A DNA stretch of 64,000 nucleotides from the NCBI RefSeq assembly GCF_024171405.1, contig NZ_JALJZT010000002.1, forward strand, positions 1,550,001-1,614,000. Reading direction: 5' to 3'. Origin of the DNA: Qipengyuania citrea (GTDB lineage Bacteria; Pseudomonadota; Alphaproteobacteria; Sphingomonadales; Sphingomonadaceae). The first letter of the stretch is position 1, and every line of letters begins with the position of its first letter. The translations under genes and the position numbers were made by a program. The notes beneath the pieces were generated by a model, which ran no database searches, was not told where the DNA came from, and was given only the letters and a program-made list of their open reading frames with translations. This document shows positions 51,813 through 60,668 of this stretch, piece after piece.

Positions 51813-52121
51813 GATGTCCTCCTGATGTCTGCCTTGAAACGGCAGGAGGACCGGCAGACGGGCGTGCAGGTGCCGGGTCACAGGATCGCCCGTACGGGCG
51901 ACCACGAAGTGGCGTTGGGGGAAACGATTTTGTCGAACTGCAGCGCAGCGAACGGAGGCAAAATGGTGGGGCCCCGCCGTCCTTGATGCGGTGGCTGCAC
52001 GCCCGTCATGCTCAGATTTCCGTGGGTCAGCCCCTCCCCGCTCTTACGCTCCTGAACAACACAAGAAGGGGCCCTGTCCGGTGAGGACAGGACCCCTTCG
52101 GGAGAGATCGACTGGGAGAGT
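51813..52121. other. Intergenic region holding the ssb terminator
   Basis: 309 bases between ssb and the 72-aa gene. The only structure I see is the strong hairpin at 52065-52099; the rest is unassigned. Confidence 0.5.
52065..52099 (-). terminator. Strong hairpin terminator downstream of ssb
   Basis: Arms GAAGGGGCCCTGTCC (52065-52079) and GGACAGGACCCCTTC (52085-52099) pair over 15 bases with one mismatch around a 5-base loop. On the minus strand it is followed by TTGTGTTGTTC. It lies 22 bases past the ssb stop. Confidence 0.8.
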
Positions 52122-52532
52122 TCAGTCGATTTCGGGAGCGTCGCGATTATCGCTCTCGCCGCCAGATTCACCGCTCTGATTGTTGCCACGCGAGAGAAAG
52201 TCGACCTTGTCGGCGAGAATCTCGCAGCCGTACCGCTTCACGCCGTCCTGATCGTCCCACTGGGTGTAGTGCAGGCGGCCCTGTACCGACACCAGCTGGC
52301 CTTTCGAGCAATACTGGCCGACAGTCTTGGCGAGGCCGTTGAAACAGGTCACGCGGTGAAATTCGCTGTCCTTGGCGGTGTAGCCGTTTTCATCCTTGTA
52401 GGTCTTGCCGTCCTTGTCGCGTGCGGGGCGATCGGTAACGACGGTGATCCCGGTGACGCTGGTTCCGCTCTTGGTTTCCCGTGTTTCGGGATCGCGGGCA
52501 ATGCGGCCGGTGAGGATAACGATATTGGTCAT
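52122..52532 (-). CDS. ssb: Single-stranded DNA-binding protein of the element
   Basis: 136 aa from ATG 52532 with GAAGGAG upstream. OB-fold: MTNIVILTGRIARDPETRET, FHRVTCFNGLAKTVGQYCSKGQLVSVQGRLHYTQWDD, YGCEILADKVDFLS. The tail is short and ends in NRDAPEID instead of the DDDIPF tip that recruits partner proteins in chromosomal SSBs. Probably protects transferred single strands. Confidence 0.92.
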   Translation of the reverse strand: MTNIVILTGRIARDPETRETKSGTSVTGITVVTDRPARDKDGKTYKDENGYTAKDSEFHRVTCFNGLAKTVGQYCSKGQLVSVQGRLHYTQWDDQDGVKRYGCEILADKVDFLSRGNNQSGESGGESDNRDAPEID

Positions 52533-53067
52533 GATAAATTCTCCTTCAGCTCTCAACCCGGAAACCATTTCCGGCTTGCGAACGTCGATGAGAAACAGGG
52601 CATGGGAGGACTGCACCGCAGGCGCGCAGCGCCAAGGGAAACCCGTTTACGCCGGGTGGTGCGGGCAGCCCGCGCAGCGGGCAACACGGCCGGAAAGAAA
52701 ATGGGTTGCCGGGCTCAGCTGACCTGGTTCAGACAGGTTCGCATGAAAAGCCGGACTGGGTTCGGAGTGGGCATGAAGGCAGCGCCATGGTCCAACGCTT
52801 TATTCGCAGGCCGCGGTGCCTCCGGTTGCAGCAAGAAGGTCCATGAAATTGCGGGTAGCGCCGCAATCATCAGGATCCTCGAACTCAGCTCAAGGTCAGA
52901 GGCAGACCCAAGCCTAGGAGGCAACCGCTACCAAGCGAAGCGCTTCACCCGGTCTTGCTCAAAGCCGAAATTGACCCGGCAGCGCTCGATACCCAAGGCA
53001 ATCATCTCGGGGCTAACCGGCGACACATCGGTTGCAAGGACATGACGTAAAAGGAAATCACTGCGAG
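52533..53067. other. Intergenic region upstream of ssb, nothing recognisable
   Basis: 535 bases. Open frames on both strands are short and GC-driven. It contains the ssb promoter; no clear repeat or RNA gene seen. Possible border between backbone and copper cargo. Confidence 0.5.
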
Positions 53068-53250
53068 TTACGGTGACAAGCTAGCCTTTTTCATTTCTGC
53101 GCCATCAGGCGTTACGTTGCTTGCATCAGAGCGTTCGGTACTATCGCGTTTGTCACATGCAGCTCCCACAGCTTCTTGCGGTCCACAGGGCAGCGCGCCG
53201 CCTTCTTCTTCCCATCGCAAAAGGTCTCTATCCTTCTTCTCGATCACCAT
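53068..53250 (-). CDS. Possible small hypothetical protein
   Basis: 60 aa from ATG 53250, with GGAG at 8-base spacing. Hydrophilic: MVIEKKDRDLLRWEEEGGAL, ending ...MKKASLSP. No recognised motif. Weakly supported by the ribosome site and amino acid composition only. Confidence 0.35.
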   Translation of the reverse strand: MVIEKKDRDLLRWEEEGGALPCGPQEAVGAACDKRDSTERSDASNVTPDGAEMKKASLSP

Positions 53251-53586
53251 ATGGAATTCTCCAAATTGAAGCGGCGACGCAGCAGTCAATCATCGTATCA
53301 ATCAGAGGCCCAGCGTCTACAGAACCGTTAGTATCACAGCGCCGATAGCACTGTTCCGGTCGCCTGTTCGGGACAGGGATGGCACTTGCACGACACAATA
53401 TTCATTTCAGGTCGCGGCTCTCCTGAAAATTGCCTTGCGCAGAAGAAACCTCGCGCATGAGCGTGTCATACGCGGGGTTTCAAAGCGGCCCCATTGCACC
53501 TGCGACCCGCAGGGCTCCGGGGGGACGTCGGGACCGCCTGTTCGGTGAGCGATGTAAAAGACGCTCGATGTTCTTTCCCGCTCGCG
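53251..53586. other. Intergenic region, nothing recognisable
   Basis: 336 bases before the copper-associated lipoprotein gene cluster. No convincing gene or repeat. Confidence 0.5.
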
Positions 53587-53994
53587 TCACATGTCTTTCA
53601 TGTCGTGATCCGGCATCGTCCGCATATCGTGACCTGCATGCGGGTCGGCGGGCTCGGCTGTCGGCGTGACCGCGCTGGCATCTGCCGGTAAAATTGGCGT
53701 CACTGGTGCCGCGCGCGAGTTGCCGGAGCGCGGCCTGGTTGAGGCCTCGCCCATGCTCTCAGGGGAAGTTCCTGCGGTCACTGACTGCGTCTCGCGGTTA
53801 GCATCCGAGGAATTTTCGGAACCCTCAACACCGGGGGAAGCTGTGGCAGCCGATGGCACAGTTCCGATGGTAATTGGCGTCTGCGCGTCAGGTGCCGAAA
53901 CCCGCGATTCGTCACACCCGGCGAGGAAAAACAGAGCACCCACGACTGGAGCGAGACCGGCGGCTGTCATCTTCGATTTGCTTTTGCGCATCAT
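53587..53994 (-). CDS. Lipoprotein with His/Met-rich C-terminus
   Basis: 135 aa. Signal and lipobox ALFFLAGC-DES, a long low-complexity Ser/Ala/Thr/Pro region, then the terminal cluster DPHAGHDMRTMPDHDMKDM, a probable copper-binding sequence. Ten bases downstream of the DUF2231 gene and presumably in the same operon, behind the sigma-type site at 54709. Confidence 0.7.
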   Translation of the reverse strand: MMRKSKSKMTAAGLAPVVGALFFLAGCDESRVSAPDAQTPITIGTVPSAATASPGVEGSENSSDANRETQSVTAGTSPESMGEASTRPRSGNSRAAPVTPILPADASAVTPTAEPADPHAGHDMRTMPDHDMKDM

Positions 53995-54003
53995 ACGATT
54001 CCC

Positions 54004-54660
54004 TTACAGCCAGGAAATGCCGAGATGGTTCTGGCCATGCGCCAGTTCGCCGCCCAGGAATCCTTGGGCGAGAATGAGCACAGCCATCGAAACAAGCGCA
54101 ATGCGCAGCATCGTCCGGCTCTCCGGGCGGCGGTGCGCTAGTGCGGCGAGTACAACACCCAGAACAGCAATCAGCATGCCGTTCCAGCGGTGAATCTGCA
54201 TAGCCGTATCCCCGCCAAACCACAGGCCGGTATGTATCCACCCGAATATGGCTGCAATGACGGCGCCGCCCGCCCCGCCATAAATGAGCACGCGTACGGC
54301 GGGCTCCAAGCCGGCTTCTCTACGCTTACCGACGAAGAGCTCGGTCAGCGCTGCCATCAGAAACAGGGCAATCGGGAAATGTATCGTGGCGGGATGCAAT
54401 CTCTTGAGCACACCGACGATGCCTTCCTCGTTCACATCGGCGGCCTCACCCGATGCTTCGTCGTGCCCGCCGGAAGCATGAGCGTCGCCCGAAGCTCCAT
54501 TCGATAATTCCTGGGCTTCACCAAAGTTGTCTGCTGGACTGCCTGTCGCAGGCGCAGCTGCGCTCTCGGCCCCGCCATGCGCTTCGTCACCATGCGCGTG
54601 GACCGGGCTGACCCAAAGAAGACTTGCACAAACAAGCGCCAACAGTTGGAATGGTTTCAA
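54004..54660 (-). CDS. DUF2231 membrane protein with His-rich periplasmic N-terminus
   Basis: 218 aa. Signal peptide ending VSPVHA-HGDEAHGG, a linker with several HGD/GGHDE histidines to about residue 80, then four hydrophobic segments with the DUF2231 motif LHPATIHFPIALFLMAALTELFVG. Its His-rich exposed part and its place in the metal cluster suggest copper handling at the membrane; function unproven. First gene behind the promoter-like site at 54709-54735. Confidence 0.8.
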   Translation of the reverse strand: MKPFQLLALVCASLLWVSPVHAHGDEAHGGAESAAAPATGSPADNFGEAQELSNGASGDAHASGGHDEASGEAADVNEEGIVGVLKRLHPATIHFPIALFLMAALTELFVGKRREAGLEPAVRVLIYGGAGGAVIAAIFGWIHTGLWFGGDTAMQIHRWNGMLIAVLGVVLAALAHRRPESRTMLRIALVSMAVLILAQGFLGGELAHGQNHLGISWL

Positions 54661-54708
54661 AATGACAGGTGCCCTTTCATGGCGGCTTACCGCTGCCCAT
54701 GCAGATTG

Positions 54709-54735
54709 TTACGCATCTGGAGCTCTCACCCCTCA
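54709..54735 (-). promoter_or_regulatory. ECF-type promoter site 1 (before DUF2231 operon)
   Basis: Minus strand TGAGGGG - 14 bases - GCGTAA, 48 bases before the ATG at 54660. Same pattern as four other sites in 54.7-62.1 kb; see the finding on the shared motif. Confidence 0.7.
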
Positions 54736-54875
54736 GAACAATTTATGAAGGGTGGGCTAGCGCAGGATTCATTCGAAATTTGTGGGGTCGGGCAATTTAA
54801 CGTCTGCCCGAATTGCGACCCATTGCAGCGAGCGGAGCCCGGGGGAGCGTCAGCACCGACCCGGGTCGCCGGTTC

Positions 54876-55265
54876 CTAGTCTTGCTGCGCCATATCCTGC
54901 TGCGCAGCCATCTGCTCCATCATATCGTGCATCATCGTCATGCGCTGGTGACAGGCCGCCATCATGCCGGCGTTGTCCCCTTGCATCATGCCCGCCATGT
55001 GCTCCTGCATCTTTTCGCGGTGCTCGGCCATCAGCCTTTGGCGTTCGGCAGGATCGCTCGCCGCGCGGGCCTGCTGCATCAGTGCGCGCATTTCAGCCAT
55101 CTTCTCACGATGGGCCGTCATGGCCTCGGAATCCTGCATCATGTGGCCACTGTGATCCTGCTGCTGTGCTGCAGCTTGATTTGCATGGTCATGCTGCTGC
55201 TGTGCCATCACCGGGGAGGCTGTCAGGCCGGTGGCGAGCAATAGGGCTAGGGCTGTGCGTTTCAT
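54876..55265 (-). CDS. Met/His/Gln-rich periplasmic protein
   Basis: 129 aa from ATG 55265. Signal peptide (LALLLATGLTASPVMA-QQQ), then HDHANQAAAQQQDHSGHMMQ and many Met residues (HMAGMMQGDNAGMMAAC, MTMMHDMMEQMAAQQ). All helical. Suggests a copper-binding or Spy/CopK-like periplasmic chaperone; no named family. Own promoter-like site at 55319. Confidence 0.75.
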   Translation of the reverse strand: MKRTALALLLATGLTASPVMAQQQHDHANQAAAQQQDHSGHMMQDSEAMTAHREKMAEMRALMQQARAASDPAERQRLMAEHREKMQEHMAGMMQGDNAGMMAACHQRMTMMHDMMEQMAAQQDMAQQD

Positions 55266-55318
55266 CGTCGAGTTCCCTTCTGTAACTGTGTGGTGGATGC
55301 CTTGTGCATTCATCACCT

Positions 55319-55345
55319 TTACGCAGCGAACGTCGCTGCCCCTCA
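55319..55345 (-). promoter_or_regulatory. ECF-type promoter site 2 (before Met/His-rich protein)
   Basis: Minus strand TGAGGGG - 14 bases - GCGTAA, 53 bases before the ATG at 55265. Confidence 0.7.
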
Positions 55346-55494
55346 AACAATCACGCAAAAGATGGTGGCGGCGAAGGGCAGGCCAACAGCCGAGCCGGTT
55401 GCAGCAGTACTGATTTTCAGCCACGTTTCCGGCATAAGCCCAGAGAAAAGAAAGAGACTGTCATGGTATCAGAAAAGCCGCCAGGAATGCTGCA

Positions 55495-55782
55495 ATGAGC
55501 ACGGTCAACGATGATGGCAGCTGGCAAGTCCCGGAACCCGACCACGCCGAACTGGTGCAGATGCGCATTCGGCTCATAACGCTCGAAAACATCGTTCTTG
55601 GCCTGCTGTCCGGAGCGAGCAGTGAGCAGATCGAACAGATCAGAAAGCGCGCGGACATGATTGAACCGCGCCCCGAGGCGAGCAGGCACCCCCTCACCGA
55701 ACTGGCAGCCAATGACATGCGCAAATTTCTTGACCGTGCTGCTCGGCTTGCCGACAACGCGGATCATGGAGAGGCGGAGTAA
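55495..55782 (+). CDS. Small hypothetical helical protein
   Basis: 95 aa, MSTVNDDGSWQVPEPDHAELV..., helical, with a LITLENIVLGLLSGASSEQIEQIRKRADM segment, cytosolic. Short ribosome-site match only. Not a family I recognise. No promoter of the ECF type upstream. Confidence 0.5.
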   Translation: MSTVNDDGSWQVPEPDHAELVQMRIRLITLENIVLGLLSGASSEQIEQIRKRADMIEPRPEASRHPLTELAANDMRKFLDRAARLADNADHGEAE

Positions 55783-55866
55783 TCCGGCAATGCAAACGCG
55801 ATCGAGGACCGAAAATGCAGGCCGGGCGCGGCTTCGTGATGCACATATCTGCGGTATCCTGGCAAC

Positions 55867-56307
55867 GTGACCAGAACCCATTGGCTAATCTATATTTGCG
55901 GCAGCTTGATCGCGTTCGTCTGGGAAATCTACCAGATGCCGTTTTTCGTTTCCGGCAATCTCGAACCCTATGAACAGACCATTCGCTGCGGCATTGCGAG
56001 CTTGGGCGATGGACTTATCCTGCTCGCAGCCTACTCGCTCGCAGCCATCAACGGCGAGCGCGCTTGGTTTCGCCAAGGCGCCAAGATATCTTATGCAATA
56101 TACTTCGGTTTCGGTCTTGTCGTTGCGATCGCTGTCGAAATCATCGCGACGTCGCTACCGTCAGACAGCCTGCTGAGCTGGCGCTATAGCGCTCTGATGC
56201 CTCGTGATCCATTGACCGGCATGGCTCTGATCCCGATCGCGATGTGGACGATCGTTCCTGCGCTGACGATCCTTCTGGTTCGGTTTGCTCAAACCGAGCG
56301 CAACTGA
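55867..56307 (+). CDS. Hypothetical four-helix membrane protein
   Basis: 146 aa, GTG start. Four hydrophobic segments (WLIYICGSLIAFVWEIYQMPFF, GLILLAAYSLAAI, YAIYFGFGLVVAIAVEIIA, GMALIPIAMWTIVPALTILLV). Not recognised by me; located between the copper operon genes and probably accessory to them. Confidence 0.6.
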   Translation: MTRTHWLIYICGSLIAFVWEIYQMPFFVSGNLEPYEQTIRCGIASLGDGLILLAAYSLAAINGERAWFRQGAKISYAIYFGFGLVVAIAVEIIATSLPSDSLLSWRYSALMPRDPLTGMALIPIAMWTIVPALTILLVRFAQTERN

Positions 56308-56320
56308 ACTGAAAGCAGTC

Positions 56321-57055
56321 TCAACGAGCGACTTGGCCACGTCTCGCCCGACGCTTCATCCTCGGGAACCTGTTGGCCAGCAAGACGAAGCCTGAGATCG
56401 CGATAATTGTCCCGCCGATGCCGAACAGCAAAAGCCACCAACTGTTGATGCGGTCGCGCTGCGTCCAGTCCATGATGTGCAGCCCCCAGATGAAATCGAA
56501 GAACCGCCACGTGTCGCTTCGCGCGGAGAGGACCGCACCGCTCGATGCATCGACATAGACGCGCGTGTTAGCCTCGTCATTATAGGTGATTTGCCATGCA
56601 GGAAACGGGCCCCTGAATTCGGTGCCAACGCTTTCGTCGACCAGGCGCGCCGCATGGATGGATGTTTGCGGACCGACCCAGGCGCGCCGCGCAATTGAAC
56701 GTGCCGTGGCTGCGGGAATCGGAGATAATATCCAACCGCTTTGTGGCTCATGCAAGCTCACTGCGCCATCGGCTCGCCGCACCTCAGTAACAGTCTTGCC
56801 ATCAAGAACCCGGGTCGTGATTGCGGTAATGTCATCGCTGTCGGACAGCCATCGCGGGATGGCGGCATCGTCGGGAAGCGTTTGCGCTGCACGCGAGATG
56901 ACGTGCTCGGATCGTACTTCCTCCAGATCGAGAAAGGACATCAGAGCTCCGGTGGCCATCCACAGAAGCACCTGGAGGCCGACGAAGATCGCCAGCCATT
57001 TGTGCAGCTTGCTGCCCAGGATATGCAGGCGCAGCTTGAACGAGCGTTTCGCCAC
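56321..57055 (-). CDS. PepSY-domain membrane protein
   Basis: About 244 aa from GTG 57055 behind GAGGGG (a GTG at 57073 is alternative). N-terminal helix (LHKWLAIFVGLQVLLWMATGALM), periplasmic PepSY region (WQITYNDEANTRVYVDASSGAVLSARSD), then two C-terminal helices including WGLHIMDW and LLLFGIGGTIIAISGFVLL. PepSY membrane proteins are linked to metal and redox handling. Last gene of the copA operon. Confidence 0.88.
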   Translation of the reverse strand: MAKRSFKLRLHILGSKLHKWLAIFVGLQVLLWMATGALMSFLDLEEVRSEHVISRAAQTLPDDAAIPRWLSDSDDITAITTRVLDGKTVTEVRRADGAVSLHEPQSGWILSPIPAATARSIARRAWVGPQTSIHAARLVDESVGTEFRGPFPAWQITYNDEANTRVYVDASSGAVLSARSDTWRFFDFIWGLHIMDWTQRDRINSWWLLLFGIGGTIIAISGFVLLANRFPRMKRRARRGQVAR

Positions 57056-57078
57056 CCGGTTGCCCCCTCGCACTCCGA

Positions 57079-57642
57079 TCAGCGGTTGCGCGGCGCGCGC
57101 GACGAAGAATGGTATTGCACGATCTTCCAGCCATCGGCGTCATGGGTAAGTACGGATGTTGCCACGCCCTCGCGCTCGATAACCCGTCCATCCGTCAGTT
57201 CGATCCGGTAGGTGTACGTTTCGCGCCCGTAAGCGAGATGTCCCATGCGGGTGACCGCGACGGTCGGATCACCGAAGGTGAAACTTGTAATCGCATCCAG
57301 TTCTGGTCCCAGGTGATGCTCCATGTAATGCGTGAAGCTGCCTTCGTCCTTGCCGTTCTCGTAAACGAATGATTCGTCGGCAAAAAGGGCATCCATTGCG
57401 TCAGCGTCGCGGGCAACCAATGCCTCACGGTAGGCGATCAGAGCCGCTTCTGCACCGGCGACATCGTCGTTCATGGCCGCCATGTGATCGGCATGGTTCA
57501 TGCCTTGTGCCGAATGGTCCATCTCCATCGCTTCAGTTTGTTCCTGATGCGCCGAATGATCCATGGTCTGCGCCATCGCCGGTACTGCGGAAACTGCAAG
57601 GGCCGAAGCCATCAAACCTTGAATGATCATCGAATTCTTCAT
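57079..57642 (-). CDS. Exported NTF2-like (DUF4440) protein with Met/His-rich N-terminus
   Basis: 187 aa. Signal ending AVPAMA-QT, then MDHSAHQEQTEAMEMDHSAQ (metal-binding type repeats), then an NTF2-like domain from about 62 (AALIAYREALVARDADAMDALFADESFVYENG) to the end. The mix of metal-binding tail and cone fold is unusual. Between copB and PepSY in the copper operon. Confidence 0.8.
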   Translation of the reverse strand: MKNSMIIQGLMASALAVSAVPAMAQTMDHSAHQEQTEAMEMDHSAQGMNHADHMAAMNDDVAGAEAALIAYREALVARDADAMDALFADESFVYENGKDEGSFTHYMEHHLGPELDAITSFTFGDPTVAVTRMGHLAYGRETYTYRIELTDGRVIEREGVATSVLTHDADGWKIVQYHSSSRAPRNR

Positions 57643-57657
57643 TAGTCTTTCCTTTTT

Positions 57658-58809
57658 CTAGAACCAGAACCGGACGCCGACGACGTAGTTCGTCACGCTG
57701 GGATCTTCGCCCTCAGCGCGCGCAAAATCGGCGCTGTCGCCAATCCGCCATTCCTGAGAGATGCCGATATACGGGGCGAACTCGCGCGCGAATTCATAGC
57801 GCAGCCGCAAGCCTGCCTCGATCCTATCGAGGCCTGCACCCACTCCAAGCTCAGGTATATCCTGAGCGGACAGAGCGATTTCGGCGCGAGGCTGAAGGAT
57901 CAGTCGCTGCGTGATCCGCTGATCGACTTCGGCTTCTATCCTTGCGGTAACATCGCCCTTGTTCGACACAAACGCTGCGGCATCGACTTCGAACTGGTAT
58001 GGGACGAGGCCCTGAATACCGATGACTGCATGCGTGCGTTCAGGTCCGGTCAGATCCTGCCGGATACCGCCCTGCAGATCGAAAAACGGGGCTATGGCCC
58101 GGCTCCACAGCGCCTGGACCTCGGCTCCCTCGACCGGCTCACCGAAACTGCCTTCGCCTTCCGACTTGAACCAGAACTTGTTAATGTCACCGCCGTAATA
58201 GCCCTGCACATCCCACAGATAGCCGTCCTCGCCCGCGCGCACACGATATTCGAGACGGTCTCCCTGGACCCATAGGCGCATGCCGCCGTCGGTGTCCCTG
58301 ATCAATGCTTCGCGAGCCTCTTCCATAGCCTCTGCCCCCCAGATCGCGATTGCCGCGCGGGCGGGCCCGCTACCGGCTTCTGGCGGCGCAGGCAGTAGCG
58401 GGATCGCGGCGTCGGCGTTGGAACTGTCCTGCATCGCGGAATGATCCATTTGGCCGTGATCCATTTGGCTATGGTCCATTTCAGGCTGATCCATCGGCAT
58501 GGTCATGCCAGCCTCTGCCGCGTCTGCAGCCATTGCCCCGTGGTTCATCTCGGTGTGATCCATAGCGCCGTGATCCATCGAACCGGGCGTGGCGGATTCC
58601 GGTTCGCACGCGCCTTCCGGGACCTGGTGGCCCATTGCGCGGTGGCGCTGTGCTTCCAGTGCGCATTGCGCGGCAGCTTCGTCGGCTGCCGCCTGTTCGG
58701 CGCTTTGCTGCGGCTCGCTGGTGGTATGGCCAGCGTGCTGCGCCAGAGCGGGCGTGGCCGCGGTTCCGGCGGCGAGGGAGGCGATCAGACTTATGGCGAC
58801 TTTCTTCAT
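57658..58809 (-). CDS. copB: CopB-type outer-membrane copper resistance protein
   Basis: 383 aa from ATG 58809. Signal (AISLIASLAAGTAATPALA), His/Met-rich region (MDHGAMDHTEMNHGAM, MDHSQMDHGQMDHSAMQ), then a CopB beta-barrel (VQGDRLEYRVRAGEDGYLWDVQGYYGGDINKFWFKSEGEG, ... VVGVRFWF). Located in the outer membrane; exports or sequesters copper. ATGA overlap with copA. Confidence 0.95.
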   Translation of the reverse strand: MKKVAISLIASLAAGTAATPALAQHAGHTTSEPQQSAEQAAADEAAAQCALEAQRHRAMGHQVPEGACEPESATPGSMDHGAMDHTEMNHGAMAADAAEAGMTMPMDQPEMDHSQMDHGQMDHSAMQDSSNADAAIPLLPAPPEAGSGPARAAIAIWGAEAMEEAREALIRDTDGGMRLWVQGDRLEYRVRAGEDGYLWDVQGYYGGDINKFWFKSEGEGSFGEPVEGAEVQALWSRAIAPFFDLQGGIRQDLTGPERTHAVIGIQGLVPYQFEVDAAAFVSNKGDVTARIEAEVDQRITQRLILQPRAEIALSAQDIPELGVGAGLDRIEAGLRLRYEFAREFAPYIGISQEWRIGDSADFARAEGEDPSVTNYVVGVRFWF

Positions 58810-60608
58810 GCTTCGCCTCCAGCCGGATTGGCGACGGTGACGATCTGAAACATCCCGGCATGCATGTGGTAAAGCAGGTGACAATGGAACGCCCAGTCGC
58901 CCGGCTCATCGGCGGTCAGATCGAACTGCGCGCTGCCACCGGGCTGCACTATCACCGTATGCTTCAATGGCTGGCGGTTGTCAGGTGCGCCATTGACCAG
59001 CTCGAAGAAGTGCCCGTGCAGATGGATCGGGTGCGCCATCATGGTGTCGTTGACCAGCTTAACCCGCACGCGTTCGTTGTAGGCAAAGCGGATCGGCTCG
59101 TCCGCTACCGCCGAAAATTTCTTCCCGTCGAACGACCACATATAGCGTTCCATATTTCCGGTCAGGTGAAGCTCCATCCGGCGCGAAGGCGTTCTGCCCT
59201 CCTGATGCGGCGTCAGAGCGCGCAGCTTGCGGTAATCGAGTGTGCGGTGCAGAACATCATCAAGGCCAATTCCGGGATCGCCCATCCGGTCGACCGGGTT
59301 CATGGCGACCATATCAAGGCCCGGTCCGACTTCCACGTCGGCAGGCAGGCGCGACGTGTCACGCATCTGCATACCGGACATTCCCGACATACCTTCCGTA
59401 CCAGAGGTGTCGCCCGAGCCATGATCCATACCGGCCATATCGCCATCGCCGTGATCCATGCCCGCCGTGGCACTGTCGCCGCTGCCATGATCCATACCGC
59501 TCATGCCCATGTCGGCCATGGTCAGCAGCGGCGGATCACGCAGCGGAGGAATGGCGGCGCGCGCACCTGGCGCAGACGCCAGCGTCGCGATGCCCATGCC
59601 GGAGCGGTCCATCGATTCTGCCACTAGCGTATATGCAGCCTGCTCACCGGGGGTCACGACGACATCATATGTCTCGGCCACGCTGATCTGGAACTCGTCG
59701 ACCTCGACCGGCTCGACATTCTGCCCGTCTGCCTGAACCACGGTCATCGGCAGGCCGGGAATGCGGATATTGAAGAACGTCATTGCCCCTGCATTGATAA
59801 AGCGCAGACGCACGCGTTCGCCGGGCCGGAACAGATATTCCAGCCCGTCGAGCGGCCCATGACCGTTGAGCAGATAAGTGTAGGCCGCGCTCGATACATC
59901 GAGGATGTCAGTCGGCATCATGCGCATCTTCGCCCACATCCGCCGGTCCTCACCCGACAGCGGATAATCATCCGTCCAGGTGTTCTGGTTGTAGTTGAAG
60001 TAGCCTTCGCCCTTCTTGAGCTTGTCGAAGATCGTGTGCGGCGACATCTCGCTGAATTCGCTCAGCACGACGATATATTCGCGGTCCGCCTGAACCGGAT
60101 CGGCACCCGCCGGATCGACCACGATCGGCCCATAATGGCCCGCCTGTTCCTGAAGGCCGCTGTGCGAATGCCACCAGTACGTTCCCGATTGCCGCACGGG
60201 AAATTCGGCCGTGAAGGTCTCGCCTGGCTTGACGCCCGGGAAGCTCACACCCGGGACGCCATCGAGCTCGAACGGCACAAGGAGACCGTGCCAGTGAATG
60301 GACGTATCTTCCTCAAGCTGGTTGTGAACGTTGAGCCGGACTGTCGTCCCTTCCTTCAGGCGCAGGAGGGGTCCGGGAATGCTGCCATTGACAGCGATAG
60401 CACCGCCGCGGCGGTTGCCGGTTGAAAACGCCGATCGCGCCACCGTCAGATCGATATTGGGGCCAGTTGCCTCGTCGATACCCTTGCGGGCCGCGCCGGT
60501 CAGCAGATCGGCTCCGCGCGCCCAGGCCGGAACAGCGCCGGCCAGACCAAGCAGGCCCATGCCGCCCGCTCCTGCGCCAAGAAATTTTCGTCGATTGACG
60601 GAGATCAT
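58806..60608 (-). CDS. copA: CopA-type multicopper oxidase (periplasmic copper resistance)
   Basis: 600 aa from ATG 60608. Tat signal with NRRKFLGAGAGG. Three cupredoxin domains; copper ligands seen: IHWHGLLVPFELDGVPG, YWWHSHSGLQEQ, HPIHLHGHFFELV and HCHLLYHMHAGMF (type 1 and trinuclear sites). A Met/His repeat region (about residues 370-415: MDHG units) is inserted before the last domain. Oxidises Cu(I) in the periplasm. First gene of the operon copA-copB-NTF2-PepSY, 44 bases after the sigma gene and behind an ECF-type site. Confidence 0.96.
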   Translation of the reverse strand: MISVNRRKFLGAGAGGMGLLGLAGAVPAWARGADLLTGAARKGIDEATGPNIDLTVARSAFSTGNRRGGAIAVNGSIPGPLLRLKEGTTVRLNVHNQLEEDTSIHWHGLLVPFELDGVPGVSFPGVKPGETFTAEFPVRQSGTYWWHSHSGLQEQAGHYGPIVVDPAGADPVQADREYIVVLSEFSEMSPHTIFDKLKKGEGYFNYNQNTWTDDYPLSGEDRRMWAKMRMMPTDILDVSSAAYTYLLNGHGPLDGLEYLFRPGERVRLRFINAGAMTFFNIRIPGLPMTVVQADGQNVEPVEVDEFQISVAETYDVVVTPGEQAAYTLVAESMDRSGMGIATLASAPGARAAIPPLRDPPLLTMADMGMSGMDHGSGDSATAGMDHGDGDMAGMDHGSGDTSGTEGMSGMSGMQMRDTSRLPADVEVGPGLDMVAMNPVDRMGDPGIGLDDVLHRTLDYRKLRALTPHQEGRTPSRRMELHLTGNMERYMWSFDGKKFSAVADEPIRFAYNERVRVKLVNDTMMAHPIHLHGHFFELVNGAPDNRQPLKHTVIVQPGGSAQFDLTADEPGDWAFHCHLLYHMHAGMFQIVTVANPAGGEA

Positions 60609-60641
60609 ACGTGCGGCTCCTGATGTGACATACACCGACCC

Positions 60642-60668
60642 TTACGCGCCCGTCAGCTGAACCCCTCA
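60642..60668 (-). promoter_or_regulatory. ECF-type promoter site 3 (before copA, overlapping end of sigma gene)
   Basis: Minus strand TGAGGGG - 14 bases - GCGTAA, 33 bases before the copA ATG and overlapping the last codons and stop of the sigma gene (60653-60655). Confidence 0.75.
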
